Source of the DNA: Hepatocystis sp. ex Piliocolobus tephrosceles
Lineage: Eukaryota > Apicomplexa > Aconoidasida > Haemosporida > Plasmodiidae
DNA: 12,401 nucleotides
Assembly: GCA_902459845.2 (NCBI GenBank)
Contig: CABPSV020000607.1
Location: 1 to 12,401 of the forward strand
Direction of reading: 5' to 3'
Each line of letters opens with the position of its first letter. The first letter of the stretch is position 1. A program made the translations under genes and the position numbers. A model generated the notes under the pieces. The model worked only from the letters and a program-made list of their open reading frames with translations, had not been told where the DNA came from and made no database searches. Positions 1 to 11,176 of the stretch are shown here, piece after piece.

Positions 1-156
1 CTACAAATACCCTTCAAGTTTTAAGATACCCCAGATGTACAGGTTTGTGCATACTTACGTACACATATGTCTATATGTATTTTTTTTTTTACGCATTTGC
101 TTTTTATTGACATACGCTTAGTTCTTGTGTATATAATGCAAACATGCGTTTACTCC

Positions 157-208
<52 letters not shown>

Positions 209-1256
209 CCATGTGTGTGCACAAAGTTAGACCAATTATGATGCACATTTCGATTCGTTATTCATATAATGCAATTTGTTTTTTTTTTTTATTATTATTT
301 TTTTTTTTTTTTTTATTATTTTTTTCATTTTTTTTAGTGTCGCATCTCTTAGTGATGATTATGACGTGTCCTTTTTCTCGAATTACGGAAAAAAAACCGT
401 GCACATACTTGCACCAGGTAATGAAATTTATTCTTTGTATCCAAATAATTCATACAAAATGAATGCTGGTACTTCAATGGCAGCTCCACATGTCAGTGGT
501 GTTGCTGCTTTAATATATTCAGTTTGCTGCATCCAGAGATACATGCCTGAAGCAACAGAAGTAATCGATATTGTTTCAAGAACGTCAGTAAAAGTAGATA
601 CTGCAAAGAAAACAGTTCATGGTGCTTATATAAATGCTGAAGCAGCAGTACTAACTACTTTAATGGGCGGGTTATGGATGCAAATTAATTGTGACCATTC
701 TAAGGTTCAGCTGGGAAAAAATCAGAAAAAACATATACCTATAGTTTTTTCAGGATATAAAAATGGAATATATAAAACAAATATTATTTTAGGAATAACA
801 CCTGTTGATAAAGATTCAGAAGTATATGGAGAAATTGTAATACCAATAAGAATAGTTACTGATGTTAAATATCCCAATTTTGTTGCTTCTCCCCGATTTG
901 GAAAACCCATGTCGATAAATAAAGACGAAGCACCAAATGATGAATTATTGGATTATATGTGTAATAATTCATTGTATGACATTCAAAAAATAACCCAACG
1001 GAATACGAACATAGTATCAATAATATTATTGTTATCATCTATATGTTGTGTGGGGTTAATATGCTTCGGTATTGTAAAAATATTACAAAATATGTTTTCC
1101 ATAATAAATAAGAACCTGAACAAAAATAAGCGTCAGAATCAGAATAATAATGAACAAACGGCCATACTTACAAATGCTTTCAACAAAATGGATAATTTGT
1201 TTTGTCATGGACAGAAGGAACATGTTAATAAAAATAATGTAAATACATCAGTTTAA
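1..1256 (+). CDS. SUB2: Subtilisin-like serine protease SUB2, C-terminal part (5'-partial, two exons)
   Basis: The coding sequence is the join of 1-42 and 338-1256. It gives about 319 visible residues; the start lies to the left of the window. Splicing joins ...KIPQMY to SVASLSDDYD through a split AGT serine codon, restoring the typical S8 subtilase stretch (YPSSF, VAS, FSNYG, APG). The catalytic serine motif GTSMAAPHVSG follows, with its Ser codon at 474-476 (visible residue 60). The catalytic Asp and His and the oxyanion Asn lie upstream, outside the window. One hydrophobic span at 1011-1076 (visible residues 239-260, IVSIILLLSSICCVGLICFG) is followed by a tail of about 59 residues rich in Asn and Lys. 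The span makes this a type I membrane protein. Among Plasmodium subtilases that architecture is SUB2; SUB1 and SUB3 lack a C-terminal span. From knowledge of the family, SUB2 is held in micronemes and sheds merozoite surface proteins such as MSP1 and AMA1 during red-cell invasion. The stop is TAA at 1254-1256. Confidence 0.88.
43..337 (+). other. Intron of SUB2
   Basis: A 295-base intron with a GTTTGT donor at 43 and an acceptor AG at 336-337 after a long T-rich tract (280-335). The intron has phase 2: AG at 41-42 plus T at 338 form a serine codon. Joining here gives a continuous subtilase sequence, which is the main support. It contains a (TA)n microsatellite. The open frames running through it are simple-sequence artefacts. 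Confidence 0.85.
162..202. repeat. (TA)n microsatellite in the SUB2 intron
   Basis: An uninterrupted TA dinucleotide run of about 20 units, followed by a short GTGTGT stretch. Such runs are common in Plasmodium introns and spacers and are often length-polymorphic. Confidence 0.95.
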
Positions 1257-1314
1257 AAATTATAATAAATAGCTAAAAAAAAAAAAAAAAAAAAAAAAAA
1301 AGTATCTAAATAAG

Positions 1315-1349
<35 letters not shown>

Positions 1350-1422
1350 CATTAACATTTTTTATGATCGATATAAAACAGACGACATAGGTTACAATAT
1401 AATAAATGACATAACAATAAAA
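1257..1422. other. Very short spacer between SUB2 and the giant gene, with two poly-A runs
   Basis: Only 166 bases separate the SUB2 stop from the first ATG of the next gene. The spacer holds A runs at 1275-1301 (27 A) and 1321-1349 (29 A). The first in-frame stop upstream of the giant gene is TAG at 1270-1272. From 1273 onward its frame is open but has no ATG before 1423. The stretch 1351-1422 is less A+T-rich than typical spacer and translates to a complex peptide (NINIFYDRYKTDDIGYNII...), so it may be coding. Spacers between tandem Plasmodium genes are usually far longer, as the right-hand spacer here (about 0.9 kb) illustrates. Confidence 0.7.
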
Positions 1423-4400
1423 ATGAATAATTTAAAAATATGTACTGACATTTTTGAATTATACAATTTGTATATTTTTTACTTTGTTAGTGATAAAAAT
1501 TTGTTTATAAATCAAATACAAAAATTCCTTAAGTATGAGCATATTCTGTTTTTGTATAAAAATCATTTTATAAATTTTAAAAAAGGTTTACATGGTTTAC
1601 ATGGTAAATCGTTTAGTTTCAGACAAAACAACTCCAACATAAATAAAAAAAACTCCAACATAGATAAAAAAAACTCCAACATAAATAAAAAAAACTCCAA
1701 CATAGATAAAAAAAACTCCAACATAGATAAAAAAAATGGCTCCAACATAGATAACGTAAATAACTTAAAAATTTACGTTTTACAAAACATGCATAAAGAT
1801 AACAAATTAAAAGACAAATACCTAATATTTTATTATAAAATGATAAAAAAATTACAAACTTTTAATTTTAACGATTACAATCATATAATAAAAACGAATA
1901 ATATTTATAGGATTAATGTATGTCTTATTTATGTCGAATGGATGTTTAATTTATTATACTACGAAAATTTGTTAGGTTTATATAGGGTACATGAGAAAAC
2001 ACCAACAGAGCACATTGACAACATGTGTACTCAACATAGGGAAAAACAAAAACGTTTCAGTTTATGTTACAAAGGGGAATTACAATTTAATATATTACTT
2101 AATTTGAGAAAACATTTATTTTTTGAATTTGATAAAAATGCGAAATATCTATTTTTTAATGGCCATGTTTTTAATGGTACCTTATTTAAAAACATAAATT
2201 GGAATACTTACTTAAATGTAAACATAAATTCAGAGAGGGAAAAAAAAGAAAAAAAAAAAAAAGTTATATTAACTAAGGGAAAAGAAATAACACTATTTTT
2301 GCTTTATCATATTAATAATATAAATGCAAAATCTAACGAACTGTTTAATATTAAATGTGTTGTAAAAAAAAAAAATAAATTAATTCTGTTCAATAACAAT
2401 AAATCTTATAATATAAGTGAAAATATAAATATGTTTATAAACATAGAAAATAAAAAAGTTGTTTATTTTGTTAATAATAAAAAGAAAGTAGTGAATAATT
2501 ATTTTATTTTTAATCCAATTAATTTAGAAACTTTGGTAAACGATAAAGGGGGAAGTAATATAAATGGAGTGAGTATTGGCACGATGGGGACGACACCTAA
2601 AGCAACACTCTTCTCACTTAATAATAAAACAAAAATAAACGAACAATATATTAACAAAATATTTAACAATGACGAAAGTATTGGATGCAATTTTTGTTTA
2701 TGTTTTTTTAAAAAAAATAATAGGAATAGAGAAAGTAAGGATAAAATGGAATATAGTCAAAAAGTAAAAGAAGAGGGAAAAAAAAATATAGAAGACGGGA
2801 ATGAAGATGGAAATTGTTATATTTTTACATATAATAAGAATTTAAAAAAAAAAAAAAAAAATACTAATCCAAAATATATATTTATTGAAATAAAAAATAT
2901 GAAATTAACTTTAAATTTAAAAGATTTTTTATTTTTATTAAAAAAATTATATGAAACATCACAGTTTATTAGTTTCTATGAAGAAATAAATTTTTTTTTT
3001 TTTAAAATTATGGAAAGTATATTATTAAAAAATAGGTATATATGTAAAATTAAAAAAAAAAGAGAAAGTCGATATGGTACTATGATAGTAAATATAAAGT
3101 ATGACAATTTACAATTACATTTAACAGAAAATGTATTAAATATGTTGAACAAAATCGTAGAGCACACTAATAGTCCTCTACATAATAACAACTACATGGG
3201 TAACAATAACTACAGAGGTAACAATAACTACAGAAGTAACAATAACTACAGAAGTAACAATAACTACAGAAGTAACAATAACTACAGGGGTAACAATAAC
3301 TACAGAAGTAACAACTACAGTGCCAACAGTAACAAAAAAATAAAACGAGTTGTATATTTACAAGCTACAGGAATATATAATTATAGTTCATGTAACAAAA
3401 AAAGTGAATATTCAGAACTAAAATCTCATGATGTTTATACAAATTTTAATTTATTTTTTGGAAAAAAAAATATATATGAACAGTTTGCTAAAAATGTATT
3501 AATACGTTTTATACATTCTAAAACAAAAAAAGAAAATAATTTTTTTTTATTTTTTAATAATAATATAACTAATGTATTTATCAGTAAAAATGCTATACGA
3601 AAATTGTTTTTTTTATTTTATGCATCTACTAATGGTGAAAAAATGTGTAACCATCATGCATATGTGCGAAACAAAAACAACGATGATGCTCATTTAATAT
3701 ATATAAAAAAAAAGAGAAGTTTGTTTAATTATGGGGATGATGTACTAACTACACCTACACCTGTAAAAAAAAAAAAAAGGTTAGATCCATATTTTTTTTT
3801 AAAAAATTATATAACAGATAAAATTTTAATTTACAAATGTAAAGAGATAATAAATAAAAAAGAAAATATTCCTATTCTATTTTATTTAAAAAATAAATCG
3901 ATGATTTTTTTACCATATATAACAAAAAAAGTACAACAAATGAATAATATAACTATGATAAATTATTATAACAAAATATATCAATTTTGTACAAACGTAT
4001 GTATATATAATGATACAAATTTTGACATTTTTTTTTTACATAATAATTATAAAAATTATATTTATTCAAAAAAATGTACATACATTAATGCATTCAATTT
4101 TAATATAAATAATTTTTGTTTACTTCTTTTGTATGAAAAAAAATTATATACATCTAATACTTTATCAAAGTATACATTATATAAAAAAAGAAATACGAAT
4201 TTAATTAAAAAAACGAATGAAATTAATTGTGACAATAGTGAAGATATATATTCATTTGAATTAAAAAAAGGTTTAAGTAGGTTTTACAAATCTTTAAAAT
4301 ATGGAGACTCCATAAATGGTCAAATAGAAGATAAATATAATGTATATGAAACATCAGTATTTTTACATTTACTTAAAAATGATGCCACTGGTTTTTTAGC

Positions 4401-6494
4401 CAATGGTTCTGTTGCTAACGGTTCTGTTGGTAACGGTTCTATTGGTAACGGTTCTGTTGGTAACGGTTCTGTTGGTAACGGTTCTGTTGGTAACGGTTCT
4501 GTTGTTAAATCTGATAAAGACAAACATACGGAATTAACAAATAATAACTCTCGTTATAATAAATACCATATATATAATTCAATACGAAGGAAATTTATTA
4601 AGTTACTTTTAAATGAAGAAAGTAGTAATAATATATGTTTGGGTATATCTCATTTTCCTACTTCTGGAGGTACTACAAATTATGTTACTGATGGAACACC
4701 TGCTCCTTACATACAAATTAAACTACACATACTACACAGTAAGAACCACTATAACAACAATAACAACAACAATAATAACAGTAACAACAATAATAACAAT
4801 AACAACAATAATAACAATAATAACAATAATAACAATAATAACAATAACAACAATAATAACAATAACAACAACAGTAACAACAACAGTAACAATAGAAACT
4901 CTTCAGTATTCATACGAATAAAATGTAGTACTGTTTTAAAAAATACTTTACCTATACCTGTATACTACCAAAATGCATATAAATTAAAAAAAATAAATCC
5001 ATTTCGTGTTAAACAACTTTTATCTCCATTAGTGAATTTTAATGTAAAGGGAAACACAGTCGACAGTAATAAAATAAATATAATTTATGAACAAAAAAAA
5101 AAAAATAAAATAAAAAATAAAAAAAAAATAAAAAAGGGGGAAGAGTATATGAGAGTGGTAAATAATAATATCTATACGAGTGACGGGAATTATACAACTA
5201 ATCATGAAATGTCTATTTTAAAAAATACAAATATTAAAATATATAATGATAAAAAAAAAGAACAAACACATTTACAAACAAGTTTACAAAATCCAGTAAT
5301 ATACTATGGCAACATTATAAAAAAAAATGATATTTTCATATTAACATGTCATACGTTAATTTATTTATATAGTTATAATGTAAAAAACCTTAAAATAAAT
5401 AAAAAGAATATATTTTTCATTAACAAATTAGGAAATCAAGAAGGTGAAATTAGAAGTAATAAAATGAGAGATGCACCAACCAAAGTAACACCAACCGACG
5501 TAGAAACAAAACAAAATTTATGCAATAACATGTATACAGTCAAAAAACTCGTTTGTTTTGTTAGTTTTTTTAATGAACAATTAAAAGAAGTAATGTTTGA
5601 AAATAAAAATATGGGAACAATACTAATTAACAGTTCTAAGGATATACAAATAAGTTATCCCACCAGGAGTTACAACAACAAAAACGATAACGACAACAAA
5701 AATGACAACGACAACGACGATTGTTACTTATATAGTCCCTACACTTGCAGTTATATAGAAAATAAAAGTTGTAACAATTTGTATTTTACGAACTGTACCA
5801 TGAATAAATATGTTATATCAGTTTTTGTTATATGTCCTAAATATATCATAAAAAATGAAACAAATTATAATTTAGTTATGTTTTTATTAAATAGTAGGTA
5901 TAATAAAAACTGCTTTAAATACTCTATAACTAAAAATTCAACTAGTGTTATTAACATTCTTGAACATGATAGCTTCAGTGATAGTACTAGTAGTAGTAGT
6001 AGTAGTAGCAACAGTAGTAGTAGTAGCAACAGTAGTAGTAGTAGTAGTAGTAGTAGTAGCAACAGTAGTAGAAGTAGCAAAAGCAGTAGAAGTAGTAGAA
6101 GCAGTAAAAGTAGTAGAAGTAGTAGAAGCAACAAAAGCAGCAACAGTAACAGCACCAGCTTCAAGAGTAACAAAAAAAAGAATAACTTCGTTTTCAAAAT
6201 TAATAATACAAATAATAATTATTTATTTTTATGTGGAGAAATAAATATAAAAAAAGAAGGTAAATATGTTTTTTGTTTTACAAGTAGAAAAAATAAAAAA
6301 TATGAATTTTTTAATTTTAGTATTCAAATTATTAAGGGAAAAAAATTAGTAAATAATCATGAACATTTTAATAATTGTTTGTTTATAATAATAAGTAATC
6401 ACAAATCAAATTTAGCATTTAAATACGATAATTATTTATATAATTTTAAGCAACAAAATAATAGTAAGAGTATAAATACTGATATTAACCTTTG

Positions 6495-6542
<48 letters not shown>

Positions 6543-7867
6543 TTTCTTTATGACACAGAAAGAAAATAAAAGTGAGCAAAATATTATGAACATACATAAA
6601 TATATAAAAAAAAAAAAAAAACCTAACAAAATATATATATATAATAACATGAACAGTCATATTATTATTGATATTTTTCATTATGATGAATTAAAATATT
6701 TGATTAGGAATGATAATAAGAGTTCTGATGACTCCAACTTTGAGAAAAAAGAAACTAAACAACATATAAACAACAATATACACACGATAAAAAATTTAAC
6801 ATTACATAAAGAGGAAACAAACAGTAACAGTAATAGTAACAGTAACAGTAACAGTAACAGTAATAGTAACAGTAACAGTAACAGTAACAGTAACAGTAAC
6901 AGTAACAGTAACAGTAACAGTGACAGTATTGAAATTAGAAAAAACAACAACAATAACATGAAAAACGGTGTTAATAATTTTTTTAATTTATCTAATTATG
7001 ATAAAAAAGGAAAAAAAAAAAATAGCTTAATCATGAAGTCAACAAAAGATAGTAATAAATCACATCAACTAACCAACAAACCATATGAACTAGTCAGCAA
7101 ACCATATGAACTAACAGAAGAATCAAAAAAAAAAAATAATTACGAAATATTAAATAACAATTCTTTACAATCTGTTTTGAACAATAACATAAAAAAATTT
7201 CGTTTTTTAAAAAAAAAAAGTATAAATTACTTTCCCTTACGAAAAAACAAAAAATTAAAAAACTGTTTTTGTGTTGTATACCCAAATAAGTTAATAAAAA
7301 AAAGTTATATTTTTCCGATCAATTTAGAAAAAAAAAGACTTATAGTTAAATTTGAGCAGAAAAAAAAAATTATTTTTATAGAAATTACTATTATTCAAAA
7401 AAAAAAAAAAATTTTTATTCAAATTTCGAAGTATGTTGATAGAGTTGTATTGATACAAGGTAAAGTGAACATGAGTATGTTACATAAGGAGCATGTTGCA
7501 CATAAAAACGTAAACACAGACACGGGTACAGTAACTGATACAAGCACAGACACAGTAACTGATACAAACACGGATACAGTAACTGGTACAGTTACACATA
7601 CAAGTACGAATGACAGTGATAATAGAACTAAACCTGTTAACATTTACAAAAAATATTGTTTAAAACAATATTTCAACTCGAATAATTTATTATTTAAAAA
7701 GTATAAAACTAGTTTGTTCTTGAAAAGGAAAAGAAAAAGGAAAAAAAAAAGGAAAAATAAAATACAAAAAATAATTAATAAAAAATATTATTTAAAAAAA
7801 TTATTAATTAGTAATGATCATAATTATAACTGTGAAGTTGCACAAGTCAGACATGACCATGGTAGAA

Positions 7868-7898
<31 letters not shown>

Positions 7899-10800
7899 CA
7901 CAACTCCTAAATCAAGAGCCCACTTTTGTACTGAGTCACACATAAGCCGTTACGCTACATTTATTAAGAATAAAAAAAACAATAAGTTTTTATTAAAATT
8001 TAAAAATAGTATTAGTATAAATGATAATATGAGTAAATATAGTAATACAATTCATCTGAATAAAACGAAAACAGATATTACTAGAAATTATTATTTACAC
8101 ATAAACAAAGACATTAACATTCATTTAGTTTCTTCTTTTTTTGTTACACCTAATAATAATAACAATAATAATAACTCCAATGTACATAATAAAAATATTA
8201 ATTCAGGTAGTTTGTGTAAAAAAGAAGACATAAATACATTTTATAGGGTAACTAGGTATATTATCCCAAATTATAACACCCATGATAGTAATAATAAAAT
8301 AAAAAAAAAAAATGCACATATGTATACAATTAGTTTAAGAGGCATATATTTATTAAAAAGGGATGATAATGTGAATGTTGCAACAAATAAGAATGATTCA
8401 TACGTTAGTAATTGTTCGAACTGGTTTTATAATGAAAAAACAAAAACAGACTGTAGAATTAATTTTCTTATTTTTACAATAAACAATATATGTGTTACAG
8501 ATTTTTCTGTTTATCCATACACACAAATTATGTATAAGAATATCAAATTACATGATAAAACATATTTTACAAATGAAATTTATAATGAACAAAATTATAA
8601 TAATTTAGACTATTATCCTAAATATGAGAAAATAAAAAATAAAAAAAAAATAAACGAAAATGAAAATAAAAATGAAAATAAAAATAAAAATAAAAACGAA
8701 AATAAAAATAAAAACGAAAATAAAAATAAAAACGAAAATAAAAATAAAAACGAAAAATGTTATTATAATAACATTTTTAGTAATTATAACACATTTTTTA
8801 ATCACAAAAACATTATAAATGCTGAATTTATTTATATCAGTAACACAAATACATATGGAGGAAAACGTTTTATAATAAAAAAAATAAACTTATTTTTTTT
8901 TTCACCTATATATGTTCATTTATCACTAGACACAATTGAAAAGTTTTATTATTATTATGAAAAATGTTTTAAAAAAAAGGTGAAAAAAATTAATAATATT
9001 AAAAAAAAAAATACAAATCTTAAAAAAGGAAACACTATTATGTTTTCCTTTGACAATAATAATAATTGTAGTGATAGTATTAAAACCAATTTATTTAATA
9101 AAAAAAAAATGTGTCATAATTGTGGTAGTACAAACAACAACACTCATACATTTTTCCATCCTAATATACTGAAAAAAAAGAAAAATAAACAAACCAAAAT
9201 AAAAGTTGAACTTTTAAAAATCTCAAAAATTAAAATAAATATATCTTTTATAAAACAAAATTATTTAAGTATATATAAATATAAAAATAAACAAAATATC
9301 TTACCAATATATAATAAAAAAATAGAAATGTTATATGATTTAAAACAGATTGATTTTGATTTAAGTTTATTACATTTAAATAATATTAAAAAAAAAAATA
9401 TAAACTTATTTCTCAAATATATACTCAATTTTTATGTAAAAGAAATACATACTAGCTTATTTTTTCACTTAACTAGATTAAATTTAATTAATAAATATAT
9501 AAATAATTATTATAATTTTTTTAATGTATTAATGGATAATAAATTGTTTAATATAGATTTATCAACAAACTTGTTCAACAATATAAAACAAAAAATTAAA
9601 CAAGGTGCTGTTGGAGATATGACTGTAAAAGATTTGGTACCTGTGTCTGGATGGCCTGCTGTTGAAACGGCTAGAGGAACTGTACATGGTAATGAAAATG
9701 GTAACAACAACAACAACAATAAAAATAAAAATAACAGTAACAATAACAATAACAGTAGTAATAACAATAACAGTAGTAATAACAAAAACAGCAACAATGA
9801 TGACGATGATGGAATAAAAAAAAAATATAACAGTTTAACTTACGAAGATTTAAAAAAAAAAAAAAAAAAAAGGAATGACACTGTTTTTAGCATTTGGGAT
9901 GACATAAATGTATTTAGTGATTCGAATTTTTATAACAAAGTAAAAAAAAAAAAAAGAATAGAAAACATAAATAAGCAATTATTTTTTATTGACAATAGTA
10001 ATAGTAGTAGTGGTAGTAAAGTATACGTTTTTAACGAAACATGTGATGATAATTTTATGACTCCTATTTACGGTGTTACAGATAAAGTATATAAAAAAGT
10101 TTCTAATAATATTACTGGTGAGAAAAAAGGAATTTCCAAAATAATCGAAGGGGTACATGAAAAACAAATAATAAATATCGACGTAGAAAAAAAAAAGGTT
10201 GAAAATTGGGGTAATTTTCATATGTTTAATAGTGCAATAAAATTAATAGGTAAAGATATAATGACCAGTATTAATAATTACTTCTATGATAACAATCAAC
10301 AATTAAATAGTGATAATGATAAAAAATATTTTAAACAAAAAAAATTGTGTATTTTGAACTATTTTGTACGTGATATGAACAAAGTCATGCAAAACAACAG
10401 TGACGGGATGCTTCAACGCAGGGTAAAAAAAAAAAACACTTAATTGTTGGAGAGAACATTGTTCCGTTTTTTTATATAGCTACAAAAATAAAATATTATT
10501 TTCTTTACTTTTACTTTTACTTATTTTCGCTTACTTATTCTTTCTATTTGTTTTTTTTTTAGAACAATGATGATGGTGATGATGTAAAACAGAAAAGACT
10601 TACAACGTACGTTTCGATTTTAAAAAAAGGAAGAATTGTGTATGTGGATAATCCCATTAATATGTTTACCATTTCCAATAAAGAATTAATGTAAAAAAAA
10701 AAAAAATATATATATATACAATTACATTTTTTAACACTTGTGAATGTGCATTTTTATTGTGCTATGTTGATTCTTTTTTTTTTTTGGCCCTTTTTTTTTG

Positions 10801-11142
10801 ACCCTTTATTTTGGCTTTTTTTTTTTTTTTTTTTTTTCCTTTTTTCCTTTTTTAACATCCTTTTTTTTTTTTTTTTTTGTTTTTTTTTTGCAGAGCAAAT
10901 CTACTTATACAAAACTATCTATATGACAAAAAAGAAGATATTTTGTTTTTATTCTGTGATGATTGTTATGTCAGAATAGACAACAAACATGACATTGTAG
11001 TTAAAAAGGAAAACATTGTAAAAATTGAAATTAGCTGTGTTTACTTTAATTTGACATATGAAAGAAACAAAAGTTTAATAATAAATATAAAGAATATAAT
11101 TAAAAAAAATAAAAATAATTTTTTATGTTATTATTTTGATAT

Positions 11143-11176
<34 letters not shown>

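Noticed and set aside
67..462. Open frame of 131 codons on the + strand near the left edge
   Set aside because: It runs through the intron's T runs and (TA)n repeat and then out of frame through the SUB2 exon. The SUB2 frame carries the protease motif.
1254..1425. Read-through fusion of SUB2 with the giant protein
   Set aside because: SUB2 ends at TAA 1254-1256 in a different frame, and a further TAG at 1270-1272 closes the giant gene's frame upstream of the poly-A runs.
3184..3309. Regular repeats that could be taken for a CRISPR array
   Set aside because: Units are contiguous, in frame, without unique spacers, and the genome is eukaryotic. They are a coding minisatellite.
4613..4921. Plus-strand frame rich in Ile and Thr over the poly-Asn tract
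   Set aside because: It is an alternate-frame reading of AAT/AAC repeats inside a 9 kb intact frame.
5865..6197. Antisense frame rich in Leu
   Set aside because: It is the mirror of the AGT/AGC Ser repeat of the giant gene. The same applies to the Leu-, Ile- or Val-rich frames opposite the Asn and NS tracts.
10740..10979. Phe-rich open frame
   Set aside because: It is produced by T runs in intron 2 before the acceptor at 10893.
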